From contig JAHEMM010000001.1 of NCBI GenBank assembly GCA_024643655.1, forward strand, positions 62,001 through 126,000: 64,000 bases of DNA, written 5' to 3'. The DNA is from Chitinophagaceae bacterium (GTDB lineage Bacteria; Bacteroidota; Bacteroidia; Chitinophagales; Chitinophagaceae). The notes under the pieces were generated by a model. It had not been told where the DNA came from. It was given only the letters and a program-made list of their open reading frames with translations, and searched no databases. The translations under genes and the position numbers were made by a program. This document shows, piece by piece, positions 40,259 to 50,715 of this stretch (positions are counted from its first letter, which is position 1; every line of letters begins with the position of its first letter).

Positions 40259-42397
40259 ATGAAAAAGTTTTATCTATTTTTTATTAGCCTATGCTTGGCT
40301 CAATTATCTTTTGCGCAAACGCAGATGGATTTACCGGTAACATTCGATGATGTAACAGTGAATTATGGATTGGTAAGTTTTGGAGGTACAACATCCACGA
40401 TAGTAACAGATCCTACACTGGCGACGAATAAAGTAGGAAAAGTGATCAAGAGTAATACGGCGGAATTGTGGGCAGGTACCACGATAACCGTAGTAAATGG
40501 AGCTGGACTGGAAACAGGCTTTGCGACGAACATACCATTTACGGCATCCGCTACGAAGATGAATGTCCGGGTATGGAGTCCGCATGCAGGAATTCAGGTA
40601 CGCTTAAAAGTAGAGGACAAGAATGACAATACACATACCTGTGAGACGGAAGCGACGGTAACAACAGCAAGTGGCTGGCAGACGTTGGAATTTAATTTTG
40701 CGAACCAGGCACCAGGAACGGCAGCGTTGAATCTGGCGTTTACCTATAATAAAGCATCTATCTTCTTCAACTTTGGAGTAACAGGTGCTTCAGCTGGTGA
40801 GAGGACCTATTATTTTGATGATGTGAAGTTTGGTGCAATCGGTGGCGGTGGGGGTTTAACCCAGATGAGCTTACCGGTAACCTTCGATGATGCGACGGTA
40901 GCCTATGGTTTGATAGGTTTTGGCGGTGCGGAGCAATCTACGATAGTAACAGATCCTACACTGGCGACAAATAAAGTAGGTAAAGTGATTAAGACAGCAA
41001 CAGCAGAACTGTGGGCTGGAACAACGATAACAGTAGAAACAGCTGGCGTACAAACAGGCTTTGCGACGAACATACCATTTACGGCATCCGCTACGAAGAT
41101 GAATGTCCGGGTATGGAGTCCGCATGCAGGAATTCAGGTACGCTTAAAAGTAGAGGACAAGAATGACAATACACATACCTGTGAGACGGAAGCGACGGTA
41201 ACAACAGCAAGTGGCTGGCAGACGTTGGAATTTAATTTTGCGAACCAGGCACCAGGAACGGCAGCGTTGAATCTGGCGTTTACCTATAATAAAGCATCTA
41301 TCTTCTTCAACTTTGGAGTAACAGGTGCTTCAGCTGGTGAGAGGACCTATTATTTTGATGATGTGAAGTTTGGTGCAATTCCGGTAACTCCTCCACCTGT
41401 TGTTACTTCACCACTAACGTATTGTCAGTTTACAACAGCTACTAGTCTCACTGCAACAACATTACCTGGTCATACTTTAAGATGGTATACGACAGTAACT
41501 GGAGGAACAGGAAGTGCTACTGCTCCAATACCCTCAACTGCAACACCAGGAACAACAAATTATTATGTTAGTCAAATGAGTGCAGCAATGATTGAGAGTG
41601 TTAGAGTGTTAATTGCAGTAGTAGTGAATCCAAATTCTGCTGCACCAACTGTAACTACTCCAATCAATTATTGTTTAAATGCAACTGCGCAAGTATTAAC
41701 AGCACAAGGTGTAAGTGGAAATACAATGAAATGGTATACAGTAGCTACAGGTGGAACAGCAAGCCTAGTTGCACCTGTTCCGGCAACCAACGTAGTAGGA
41801 GATAAAACGTATTACGTTAGCCAAACAAATTCATTTGGTTGTGAAAGTCAAAGGTCTGCAATCGTTGTATCTACAAAAGCAGCTCCGGCAACTCCATTTA
41901 TTGTAGCTGTGCCTAACAATACTTTACATCCGGGACAAACAGTTTCGATAACTACTACTGCAGGTGCCGGCAATTCGTTTGCCTGGTATCGTGACGGAGT
42001 ATTATTAAATGGTCAAACTTCAAATGCTGTTCAAGTTGATGTTGATGGATTAGGAACTTATTCATTAAAGCTTACGAATATTAATGGATGTAGCAGTACA
42101 TCAAATAATGTAGTTGTATCGGGTGTAAATAGAAAGAAATTATTTATTTACCCGAACCCATCAACTGGTCAATTCCAGGTAAGATACTTTAGTGATGTAA
42201 ATAATCTTACACCAAGAAGACTTGTTATTTATAACGCTGGTGGAAAATTAGTTTACAGTTCTCAGCATGTAATGACTGGAGCTTATACTCCAATTAATGT
42301 TGATTTGCGAAATGCGAACAATGGAATTTACTTTGTACACTTAATGGAAAATAATGGAACTGTTATTAAAACAGAAAGAATAATAATTGCACACTAA
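40259..42397 (+). CDS. Secreted repeat protein: two near-identical CBM-like beta-sandwich modules, Ig-like domains, T9SS type A sorting domain
   Basis: Signal peptide 'MKKFYLFFISLCLAQLSFAQ'; duplicated module ending 'GERTYYFDDVKFGAI'; C-terminal 'KKLFIYPNPSTGQFQVRYF...NGIYFVHLMENNGTVIKTERIIIAH'. Confidence 0.88.
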   Translation: MKKFYLFFISLCLAQLSFAQTQMDLPVTFDDVTVNYGLVSFGGTTSTIVTDPTLATNKVGKVIKSNTAELWAGTTITVVNGAGLETGFATNIPFTASATKMNVRVWSPHAGIQVRLKVEDKNDNTHTCETEATVTTASGWQTLEFNFANQAPGTAALNLAFTYNKASIFFNFGVTGASAGERTYYFDDVKFGAIGGGGGLTQMSLPVTFDDATVAYGLIGFGGAEQSTIVTDPTLATNKVGKVIKTATAELWAGTTITVETAGVQTGFATNIPFTASATKMNVRVWSPHAGIQVRLKVEDKNDNTHTCETEATVTTASGWQTLEFNFANQAPGTAALNLAFTYNKASIFFNFGVTGASAGERTYYFDDVKFGAIPVTPPPVVTSPLTYCQFTTATSLTATTLPGHTLRWYTTVTGGTGSATAPIPSTATPGTTNYYVSQMSAAMIESVRVLIAVVVNPNSAAPTVTTPINYCLNATAQVLTAQGVSGNTMKWYTVATGGTASLVAPVPATNVVGDKTYYVSQTNSFGCESQRSAIVVSTKAAPATPFIVAVPNNTLHPGQTVSITTTAGAGNSFAWYRDGVLLNGQTSNAVQVDVDGLGTYSLKLTNINGCSSTSNNVVVSGVNRKKLFIYPNPSTGQFQVRYFSDVNNLTPRRLVIYNAGGKLVYSSQHVMTGAYTPINVDLRNANNGIYFVHLMENNGTVIKTERIIIAH
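40512..40839 (+). repeat. Copy 1 of an exact 328-bp direct repeat (offset 540 bp)
   Basis: Line-by-line comparison: identical to 41052..41379, mismatches immediately at both ends. Confidence 0.95.
41052..41379 (+). repeat. Copy 2 of an exact 328-bp direct repeat
   Basis: Identical to 40512..40839. Confidence 0.95.
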
Positions 42398-42419
42398 TTG
42401 AAAAGTGGTTTAAAAAGAG

Positions 42420-42452
42420 AAAGGGTTGCTAATTATCAGCAGCCCTTTTTCT
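42420..42452 (+). terminator. Intrinsic terminator after T9SS repeat protein
   Basis: AAAGGGTTGCT-aattatc-AGCAGCCCTTT stem (one G:U) followed by T-run. Confidence 0.8.
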
Positions 42453-42542
42453 TTTATATGTGTGAGGAAGAAATAGTTGTGTTAAAATCTAACGGATTTT
42501 AATGTATTATCAATAATTCTGATAGTTAATAAAATTGGTATA

Positions 42543-44138
42543 CTATCTATTTTTTTCTACAATAGAATATTCAAAAAGTAAAGAAACGTTTGGATCTGTG
42601 ATAAGGCTCATTGGTTTATCTTTTATTGGGATATTAAATGATTCTGTTTTTTTACTCAGGTTTAATTTTTGTAAAACTGGTTTTGATTTGTCTGTATTAA
42701 TCATAATTTCTAAAGGGATATGAAATGATGGACCTTCCTGAAGCTGATCTATTGTAAGTTGTATTATTTTAGCATTGGAATCAAATTGCCAGCTTATCTT
42801 AAGTTTTGGATTTACAGTGGAATATAGCCACTGATTAAAAAATTGCTCTAAATCATTTCCAGATATAAATTCAAACACATTTTGTAGGTCTTTAGAATCT
42901 GCTGTTTTTCCTCCATACATTGAATAATATGTTTGAATGCTTTTAATAAAAACAGAATCGCCCAGTTGATGGCGTAGCATATGTAAAACCCAGCCTCCTT
43001 TCTGATAACTGTTGGCATTTAATAATGCCATATAATCTTTAGTATTATTAACTACTGGCAAGGGATTGCTTTTTCCAAAGTTGATAGCTTGTTGCCTATC
43101 CTCCTTTAACATTGCTATAGCTGTATCTTTTCCATATTTGTTTTCGAGATACATGATTGTCATATAAGTTGCAAACCCCTCACTCAACCATAGGTGTGCA
43201 AAGGATTTTTCAGTGGCATAGTTCCCAAACCATTGATGTGCAATTTCATGTGCCAAAAGAGATTCAGATCTTCTGTTTCCATTTACAGAGCTTTCTGAAT
43301 AAAAAATTGTATTGGCATTTTCCAATCCGCCAAATGTTGTTTTAGATTGTACATTGGCGAGTTTTTTATAAGCATACGGCCCGATATTTTTTATAAACCA
43401 GGGTAATATTTCTGCTGCTTGTGCATAATCATAAAATCCTTTCTCAATATTTTCCGGATAAACCCAACTATAAACAGGGATACAATTGTCAATTGTTCCG
43501 GAAAGACTCACTGCAAAATCAGCGACACCAATCACCATTACTTTGGTAGAGATAGGAACATCTTCTTTCCAATGTGTTCTTTTCTTATTATCAGAAAGAT
43601 TTGTTTCTTCTATTTGAATGCCATTTGAAACTACCTGATAATGTTGCGGAGCAGTTACAATAAATTCAACAGTTGCTTTATCTGCCGGATCATCGTTACA
43701 TGGGAGCCAATTATGACCACGATTGGGCCAGTTATCAGCAAAAAATGATCGTTTTCCAAACTTCGTTTTTGAAATAATAAGCCCATCAGATGGAATGCCC
43801 GAATAGTTTAAATTAAAAGTAATTGTATCATTTTCATGTAATGCTTGTTCTAAATTGATAGTATATTTATCGTTATTGTTAGTGCCTTTCAAAGCATGTA
43901 AACCTGCGCTGACTTTTGTACAAACCATTCCCTTTCCCTCTTTCTTTAAAGTCGTAAGATCGAATTCAATTTCTTTTGTTTCTTTCAAAATTTTTAAGGT
44001 AATACTAGCATTGCCTACTATTTTATCTGAACTATCATTTAATTCAATGGCAAACTTATAATGTAAAACATCTATATTGCTTTGAGCCTTTAATGACAAT
44101 GTTGAAAAAACGAATAATAAAGAAATGAAGAGTTTCAT
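42543..44138 (-). CDS. M1 family metallopeptidase
   Basis: 'LLAHEIAHQWFGN...LWLSEGFATYM' HExxH-(18)-E zinc motif. Confidence 0.96.
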   Translation of the reverse strand: MKLFISLLFVFSTLSLKAQSNIDVLHYKFAIELNDSSDKIVGNASITLKILKETKEIEFDLTTLKKEGKGMVCTKVSAGLHALKGTNNNDKYTINLEQALHENDTITFNLNYSGIPSDGLIISKTKFGKRSFFADNWPNRGHNWLPCNDDPADKATVEFIVTAPQHYQVVSNGIQIEETNLSDNKKRTHWKEDVPISTKVMVIGVADFAVSLSGTIDNCIPVYSWVYPENIEKGFYDYAQAAEILPWFIKNIGPYAYKKLANVQSKTTFGGLENANTIFYSESSVNGNRRSESLLAHEIAHQWFGNYATEKSFAHLWLSEGFATYMTIMYLENKYGKDTAIAMLKEDRQQAINFGKSNPLPVVNNTKDYMALLNANSYQKGGWVLHMLRHQLGDSVFIKSIQTYYSMYGGKTADSKDLQNVFEFISGNDLEQFFNQWLYSTVNPKLKISWQFDSNAKIIQLTIDQLQEGPSFHIPLEIMINTDKSKPVLQKLNLSKKTESFNIPIKDKPMSLITDPNVSLLFEYSIVEKNR

Positions 44139-44207
44139 ATAAAATATTTTGTAAAAGATAATTATTTCAGCAATAAGAACAATATTAGGGTTTAAACGTA
44201 ACAGGCG

Positions 44208-45524
44208 TTATAATTTCTCCAACATATCCACCACATTCTCCCTTTTAAGAATCACATAACCAATACGATCTTCACTTATTCCTTCTTTCAATTGATAACT
44301 AAAACTTAGCTGTTCATCGGTAACATCTGTTTCAAAATATCTAAACGAGATGTTGGGGTATTCTTTTAGTTCTTCACCTATTTCATACAAATGCGTAGAA
44401 AGAATAAACAAAGAATTTTTTATTTTCATTAATCCTTTGATTACTGTCAATGAACACTTCATAGCATCTTGCACATTGGTGCCTTTAAATAGTTCATCAA
44501 TCAATACAAGCCATTTTTTGCCATTATTAATTTTATCAATAGTGTTCTTTATTCGTTGTACTTCATTAAAAAAAAAGCTTTCGCCTTTTGCAATATTGTC
44601 AACTACATTAATATTACTCAGTAATCCATTGAATAATGTAAGGTTCATTTTTTTTGCAGGTACTCCCATTCCGATATGTGCCAGAAATACGGCAGAGCCT
44701 ACAGCTTTTATTAATGTGCTCTTACCAGCCATATTAGCTCCGGTAAGAAATAGAAAATTATGTTCGGGATTCATTTGCAAATCATATGCTACCGGCTCTG
44801 ATAATAGTAAATGATAAAGCCCTTTTGCATCAACTAGCGGAGTGTCCTGTGTCGCAAATTCTGGAAACGATAAGCTATGCGTTTTTACCGCTACTGCCAT
44901 TGAATACCACGCATCAAGACGGCTGAAAATATCAATCATCTCTAATGTGTTTGTTTTATAACGGCCTCGAAGGTGAAAGCCGAAATATAAATTCTGCCGT
45001 ACTGAGAATTTATCACCATGCTCGGTATTAGATAGCTTTTCTAATGGTTGATGACTTAATAGGCCATTGATACGATCGACATATAATTGTATGTTAGGGG
45101 GAAGATTAAGATTATTCAGCAGCTCTGCAATTTTCCTGATGCCACGATAGAAATCCGCAAAGTGAGTCATCGAATATTTTACCATAGCATAGTCTTCACT
45201 ATGTAGCCATTTATAAAACATGTTATTGAATGAGGCAGGAGCTTCGCTGATCGGATCTAAAGGGTAATCTAAAAATTTATCCATTACCAGCATGGTGCCA
45301 TTGCTGATATCAGTTGGCCAATCTTTTACATGCTCCATAAATGTGCGGATCACTTTCTGAGTACCCAATATTTTATCAAGACTGTCATGTGGTTCGCTAA
45401 AGAATTTTCGAAGCCATTCTCTTCCACCAACAGTTCTTGTGTAGTCTAATTTATGAAAAATAGAAAACTCTTCTTCATGATGAAAAATAGAAATATCGCT
45501 GAATGATGTTTGGTCTATTTGCAT
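44208..45524 (-). CDS. MutS-related ATPase (MutS domain V without mismatch-recognition domain)
   Basis: 'FLFLTGANMAGKSTLIKAVGSAVFLAHIGMGVPA', 'VLIDELFKGTNVQDA', 'LFILSTHLYEIGEEL'. Confidence 0.9.
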   Translation of the reverse strand: MQIDQTSFSDISIFHHEEEFSIFHKLDYTRTVGGREWLRKFFSEPHDSLDKILGTQKVIRTFMEHVKDWPTDISNGTMLVMDKFLDYPLDPISEAPASFNNMFYKWLHSEDYAMVKYSMTHFADFYRGIRKIAELLNNLNLPPNIQLYVDRINGLLSHQPLEKLSNTEHGDKFSVRQNLYFGFHLRGRYKTNTLEMIDIFSRLDAWYSMAVAVKTHSLSFPEFATQDTPLVDAKGLYHLLLSEPVAYDLQMNPEHNFLFLTGANMAGKSTLIKAVGSAVFLAHIGMGVPAKKMNLTLFNGLLSNINVVDNIAKGESFFFNEVQRIKNTIDKINNGKKWLVLIDELFKGTNVQDAMKCSLTVIKGLMKIKNSLFILSTHLYEIGEELKEYPNISFRYFETDVTDEQLSFSYQLKEGISEDRIGYVILKRENVVDMLEKL

Positions 45525-45589
45525 ACGGTGAATAGCGAATGGTCAATAGAGAACGGATTTTTTTGATTCAATATTGACTATTACTGGTT

Positions 45590-46927
45590 TTATCGGTCAA
45601 AAACGAGTCTTTGTCCTTTATTAGATTCATTCCACTCGCCATTTCCATACACTAAATTTCCGTTCACAAATGTATGTGTAATGGAAGCAGGGAATTCAAA
45701 TCCTTCTAACGGACTCCAGCCGCATTTATATAAAATATTCTCTTTGCTCACTTTAAATTGGCTATTCATATCTACGATTACAAGATCAGCATAGTATCCT
45801 TCACGGATATATCCTCTGTCAGCTATTTGAAAACAGTTTGCCACGGCATGGCTCATTTTCTCTGCGATTTTTTCTAAACTGATTATTCCTTTTTTATAAT
45901 AGTGTAACATTAGTAATAACGGGTGCTGAACAAGCGGTAGACCAGCATGAGCTTTTAAATAGGGCTCATTTTTTTCTTCCCATGTATGAGGAGCATGGTC
46001 AGTAGCTATTACATCCAGCCTGTCATCCAGCAAGGCTTTCCATAATGCTTCTTTATGGTGAGGAGCTTTAATGGCAGGATTACATTTTATTTTATTGCCA
46101 AGCTTTGGATAATCATCACTTGTAAAATGTAAATGATGAACACATACTTCAGCTGTAATCTTTTTTTCTTTTAACGGAAACATATTGGTAAACAGTTGCA
46201 ATTCATTTTCAGTGCTGATATGTAGAATATGTAATCTTGTATTGTATTTTTTTGCAATCTGTATAGCATAAAGGGATGATTCATAACAAGCTTCTTCATT
46301 TCTGATAATGGGGTGATCAGCTGCAGTCAACTCTCTTCCGCCTGCTTTCTCAAGGTTCTGTCGGATGATTTTTTCATCTTCGCAATGGGTGGCAATAAGC
46401 ACTTCACTTTCACGAAAAATTTTATCTAATGTATTGGGATTATCAACCAGCATATTGCCGGTGCTTGCACCCATAAATATTTTTACACCGCAAATGTCTT
46501 TTTTTCTATCATTTGTTCTCAATACTTCATCTGCATTATCATTGCCAGTACCCATAAAAAAAGAATAGTTGGCTAATGAGGTTTGTGAAGCAATTTTATA
46601 TTTATCCTCCAATAATTCTTGCGTTAATGCATTAGGAATTGTGTTTGGCATTTCCATAAAACTCGTAACACCGCCAGCAATTGCAGCTTTGGATTCTGAA
46701 TATATTGTTGCTTTATGTGTAAGCCCCGGTTCACGGAAATGAACCTGATCGTCTATACATCCAGGGAATAAAAATTTGTCTTCACCATTGATTTCAATAC
46801 AATCAGCGTCAATCTGCGTTATTTGCGGACTTATTTTATTAATTCGGCCATTTGTTATCAACACATCTGCATTAATAATATGACCTTCATTCACTACTTG
46901 TATATTCTTAATAAGGTATTTTTGCAT
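45590..46927 (-). CDS. Dihydroorotase
   Basis: 'FPGCIDDQVHFREPGLTHKATIYSESKAAIAGGVTSFMEMPNT', 'DVIATDHAPHTWEEK'. Confidence 0.94.
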   Translation of the reverse strand: MQKYLIKNIQVVNEGHIINADVLITNGRINKISPQITQIDADCIEINGEDKFLFPGCIDDQVHFREPGLTHKATIYSESKAAIAGGVTSFMEMPNTIPNALTQELLEDKYKIASQTSLANYSFFMGTGNDNADEVLRTNDRKKDICGVKIFMGASTGNMLVDNPNTLDKIFRESEVLIATHCEDEKIIRQNLEKAGGRELTAADHPIIRNEEACYESSLYAIQIAKKYNTRLHILHISTENELQLFTNMFPLKEKKITAEVCVHHLHFTSDDYPKLGNKIKCNPAIKAPHHKEALWKALLDDRLDVIATDHAPHTWEEKNEPYLKAHAGLPLVQHPLLLMLHYYKKGIISLEKIAEKMSHAVANCFQIADRGYIREGYYADLVIVDMNSQFKVSKENILYKCGWSPLEGFEFPASITHTFVNGNLVYGNGEWNESNKGQRLVFDR

Positions 46928-47061
46928 ATCTTGTTTTCTGAACTGAGCTTAAAAAATTTCAAATAGTTTGAATTTACAGGCCTTGATATTTTTTTGGCGA
47001 ATTCAATGTGATAAATCCTAAAAAAAAATTACACATTAAAACCTGATCAAAGCCAATACCT

Positions 47062-48747
47062 ATGCAATTTAAACAAACCCTTTCAAGACTTATCCTTATT
47101 CTGCTTCCATTTTCTGCGTTTTCGCAAAGTTCTTTTTTACAGCAGGGGGATAAAGCAAATATTTTAATGGAACGGTTGGAAATTAAAAGTCGAACTGACT
47201 CTTTTTTCAATTATTCCAAGACAAAACCTTATAGTCGTCGCCATGTAGTTAGTGCTGTCAATCATTATTTGGAGCAACCTGCTGTCAAACTTTCAAAAGT
47301 TGACAAATATAATATTGAAAGGTTACGCATGAATAACCTTGAATATATTCCTTCTGAGGAGCGAATCAAATATGCATCCAAAAGAAAATTCGTTAAAAAA
47401 TTTTACTCCACACCAGCCAATTTGTTTGAAGTGCATGTAAAAGATTTTGATTTAGTTGTAAATCCGGTGATTCAATACACGGTTGCAAAAGAGAGCAATA
47501 ATATTGATAAACTCTTTTTAAATACAAGAGGTGTCACAGTTCGGGGGAATATTGCAAACAAGATTGGGTTTTTTACCTATCTCACGGATAACCAGGAAAG
47601 AGCTCCAAAATATGTGCAGGATTTTATCGCTACCCGAAAAGCAGTACCAGGGGCAGGATATTATAAGCCATTTAAAGCAGCAGGCGGTACCGATTATTTT
47701 GATGCAAGAGGTTATTTTACTTTTAATGTTACAAAGTATATCGATGTGACATTTGGGTACGATAAAAATTTCATTGGAAATGGTCATCGTAGTTTGTTGC
47801 TTAGTGATTTTGGGAACAATGCATTGTTTTTAAAACTAAATACGAGGATTTGGAAATTCAATTATCAGAACCTCTTTATGGAATTGCAAAATGCTGATGA
47901 TAGGATAGGAGATCGTTTGATTGGTAAAAAATATGCAGCCATGCACCATCTGGATATAAATGTCACCAAATGGCTTAATATTGGATTATTTGAAGGTGTA
48001 ATTTTCGGTAGAACAAATAGGTTTGATTTTGGATATCTTAACCCAATTATTTTTTATCGTTCCATTGAACAGCAGAATGGAAGTTTTGATAACTCGATTA
48101 TAGGTATTGATGCCAAAGCAAATCTTGCTAAAAAAATTCAACTCTATGGTCAGTTTTCATTAGATGAGTTTCTACTTGCTGAAATTAAAAAAAACAGAGG
48201 TTGGTGGGCTAATAAATGGGGGATACAAATAGGAGCTAAATATATTGATGCATTTGGTATTAGCAATCTTGATTTACAAGTAGAGCATAACAGAGTTCGT
48301 CCATTTACTTATTCTCATAGAGATTCAGTTGCAAATTATACTCATTATAATCAGCCGTTGGCACATCCGCTGATGGCTAATTTTCAAGAGTTTATAGGAA
48401 TTGCCCGTTATCAACCCGCACCTAAGTGGACGGCTACTGCCAAACTGATTTATTATCAACAAGGCAGAGATAGCAGTAGTCAAAGCTTTGGAAGTAATAT
48501 TTTTCTTCCTAATGTCATTCCACCACGGCAAGGAGATTTTGGATATGATATTGGCAGCGGATGGAAAACAAATGTATTTTTTGCTTCTTTCTTATTGTCG
48601 TATGAGTTGCGAGAAAATCTATTTTTGGATTTGAATGCAATAGTTCGAAATCAAAAAACAGTGACAAGCCCATTGACTTCTGCTAACGCCTCTGTTATTA
48701 GCTTTAGTGTAAGATGGAATATGCACCGTAGGGAGTTTGATTTTTAA
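47062..48747 (+). CDS. Outer-membrane beta-barrel protein, Wzi/RemB-like (tentative)
   Basis: Signal peptide 'LILILLPFSAFSQ'; extended amphipathic strands and aromatic C-terminus 'SFSVRWNMHRREFDF'. Confidence 0.5.
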   Translation: MQFKQTLSRLILILLPFSAFSQSSFLQQGDKANILMERLEIKSRTDSFFNYSKTKPYSRRHVVSAVNHYLEQPAVKLSKVDKYNIERLRMNNLEYIPSEERIKYASKRKFVKKFYSTPANLFEVHVKDFDLVVNPVIQYTVAKESNNIDKLFLNTRGVTVRGNIANKIGFFTYLTDNQERAPKYVQDFIATRKAVPGAGYYKPFKAAGGTDYFDARGYFTFNVTKYIDVTFGYDKNFIGNGHRSLLLSDFGNNALFLKLNTRIWKFNYQNLFMELQNADDRIGDRLIGKKYAAMHHLDINVTKWLNIGLFEGVIFGRTNRFDFGYLNPIIFYRSIEQQNGSFDNSIIGIDAKANLAKKIQLYGQFSLDEFLLAEIKKNRGWWANKWGIQIGAKYIDAFGISNLDLQVEHNRVRPFTYSHRDSVANYTHYNQPLAHPLMANFQEFIGIARYQPAPKWTATAKLIYYQQGRDSSSQSFGSNIFLPNVIPPRQGDFGYDIGSGWKTNVFFASFLLSYELRENLFLDLNAIVRNQKTVTSPLTSANASVISFSVRWNMHRREFDF

Positions 48748-48808
48748 GAACTTACATTCTGATCAAATAGAATTGTTGATTTTTTTCAAATTGCTTGAGT
48801 AAAATTTA

Positions 48809-49741
48809 TCAATCTTGGTGTAATTGATTCATTACCAGTTTTGGTGATCTGTCAATTTTAAATACGCCCCAATGCTTTTCGGGCTCGAATGGTTCAGGTG
48901 AACCTTTCCATGATTCATCGAATGCTTCAAAAAAGAAAGTAAGTACTTTGTTTTTTTTAGACCAACTCATTAAATCTTCGTAATAAGTTTTTTGATTTTC
49001 TTCACTCACATGTTCAGGATTTATTCCTCTTCCATTTGAATTTGTTGCCCAACCAGCTTCAGTAATAACTATAGGCTTGTGCGGATATAAATTGGAGACT
49101 ACTTCATAATTAGATTGGGTGTAATCAATAGCTTCATGAATATGTTTATATTCCCAAACAGGATATGTGTGAATAGATATAAAGTCAACTATTTCGGCAA
49201 GACTTTTTAGTTTATTTAGCCACGGAACATAGTTTTCACAAAAAGTAACCGGTTGTTGTGCGTTTTCTTTAACCAGGCGTACATATTTAATTACCTGGCT
49301 TTCGGGAACATAGTGATCTGTCCAGTCTACACAAGCTTCATTCCCTACTGAGAGTGAAAAAATGATATCTGAATATTTATTACTCCTGTCTATTAGGGTT
49401 TGAATTTTTTTAAGATTTCCTATTCTATTTCTCTCCAATTGTTCTTCGGTATAGACACCGCCTCCCCAGGGACAGCCAAAATTATTCATCTCTGCTTCAA
49501 TATAGGCGCCTAACATGACTTTGAATTCCAGCTGCTCCTGCTGAATTACTTGTAGCACAGTGTCTGCATGTATATCACAGTCGTATAAGCGAAGGTATTG
49601 CCATTCTTCTTTCAGCAGTAAAAGATCTTCCTTAACTTCCTGGTATGTTGGGTATTTATGACCTGGCTGTTGTCCTTCACGAAATCCTGAGTAGCAAATA
49701 GCTCTTGCTTGTGGCAGGTTAAAGGCAGAAAAAATGTCCAT
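48809..49741 (-). CDS. GH17-like glycosidase/transglycosidase, no signal peptide (predicted cytoplasmic)
   Basis: Acid/base 'SVGNEACVDW', nucleophile 'VITEAGWAT', 'FFFEAFDESWKGS'. Confidence 0.85.
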   Translation of the reverse strand: MDIFSAFNLPQARAICYSGFREGQQPGHKYPTYQEVKEDLLLLKEEWQYLRLYDCDIHADTVLQVIQQEQLEFKVMLGAYIEAEMNNFGCPWGGGVYTEEQLERNRIGNLKKIQTLIDRSNKYSDIIFSLSVGNEACVDWTDHYVPESQVIKYVRLVKENAQQPVTFCENYVPWLNKLKSLAEIVDFISIHTYPVWEYKHIHEAIDYTQSNYEVVSNLYPHKPIVITEAGWATNSNGRGINPEHVSEENQKTYYEDLMSWSKKNKVLTFFFEAFDESWKGSPEPFEPEKHWGVFKIDRSPKLVMNQLHQD

Positions 49742-49742
49742 A

Positions 49743-50639
49743 CTAATATTTCAATTTTTCATCTTTATCCCAGATACCCCAATAGGCTCCCACTTCCCCT
49801 TCAGCGCCTACTTTCCAGGATTCATCAAAAGAAGAAAAATAAAATATCGGTATATCTTCATTATCAGACCAAATTTGTGAGTTGATAAAATAATGCAATG
49901 CATTTTCAGTTGATGGTATAGCGCCTTTAAGACTTTCGCCTTTACTTGGCCATCCAGTTTCAGTTATTATTGTTTGTTTCCCATTACCAGCAGCTTTTGC
50001 CTGATGATACATTTGCTTCATATAGTCTAAAGAATTTTCATAATTACAACCTTCCCAGTATGGATAACAATTGCAAAGAATAATATCACAAATGTCAGTT
50101 ATTCTAGGACGATGGGAAAATTCATAATATGCATCTACATAGCCAACTGGAATTCCCGGCAATTCATTTTTAACATGTTTAATAAATTCCAACAACTCAT
50201 CTTCCGAAAGATCTTTCCTATACATTACTTCATTACCAACAGCTGCAATATCCACCATTCCTTCTTTAGCTAACTTTATTAATCCCTCAATTTCTCGTTG
50301 ATTTATTTCGGGATCATTTCCCAGCCAAGCACCCACTAAAGTTTTAATACCGTATTCTTTAGCAATTCGAGGGATATATTCATTGCCTTCAGTACATGAA
50401 AAAGATCGGACCCAACGGGTGTGAGGACGCAAAATTTCCATTCTTCTTCGTACCTGCTCTTCAGAAATAATATCACCAGGTTTTTGACCATCCTCATACA
50501 GACTAAAACAAAAACCGTGAACACCATTTTCCATAATGTCGCTGAACAAATTTTTTATTTCAGCTTCATTTTTTCCAGAAAGAAAATTTTCTTCCCCCGC
50601 AGTTGCTATAGATAAATACCGTTCTTTTCTGAAAGACAT
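49743..50639 (-). CDS. GH17-like glycosidase/transglycosidase, no signal peptide (predicted cytoplasmic)
   Basis: 'AVGNEVMYRK', 'IITETGWPSKGE', 'FYFSSFDESWKVG'. Confidence 0.85.
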   Translation of the reverse strand: MSFRKERYLSIATAGEENFLSGKNEAEIKNLFSDIMENGVHGFCFSLYEDGQKPGDIISEEQVRRRMEILRPHTRWVRSFSCTEGNEYIPRIAKEYGIKTLVGAWLGNDPEINQREIEGLIKLAKEGMVDIAAVGNEVMYRKDLSEDELLEFIKHVKNELPGIPVGYVDAYYEFSHRPRITDICDIILCNCYPYWEGCNYENSLDYMKQMYHQAKAAGNGKQTIITETGWPSKGESLKGAIPSTENALHYFINSQIWSDNEDIPIFYFSSFDESWKVGAEGEVGAYWGIWDKDEKLKY

Positions 50640-50715
50640 AACTATTCTTTTTTAGGTTACATTTAAATACTTCATTTTGTCAACCAATTTACAAATGAAT
50701 GTTTTTTTTATCTTA

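Noticed and set aside
40331-41125. Two similar minus-strand ORFs starting MRTPYPDIHLRSGCRKWYVRRKAC
   Set aside because: Mirror images of the 328-bp repeat on the opposite strand; low-complexity, Cys/Arg/Tyr-rich translation, not plausible proteins
50640-50715. Possible frameshift or recent gene split between the GH17 ORF and transporter-GH17 fusion
   Set aside because: Both ORFs contain their own complete GH17 domain with separate starts and stops, so this is tandem duplication rather than a broken gene
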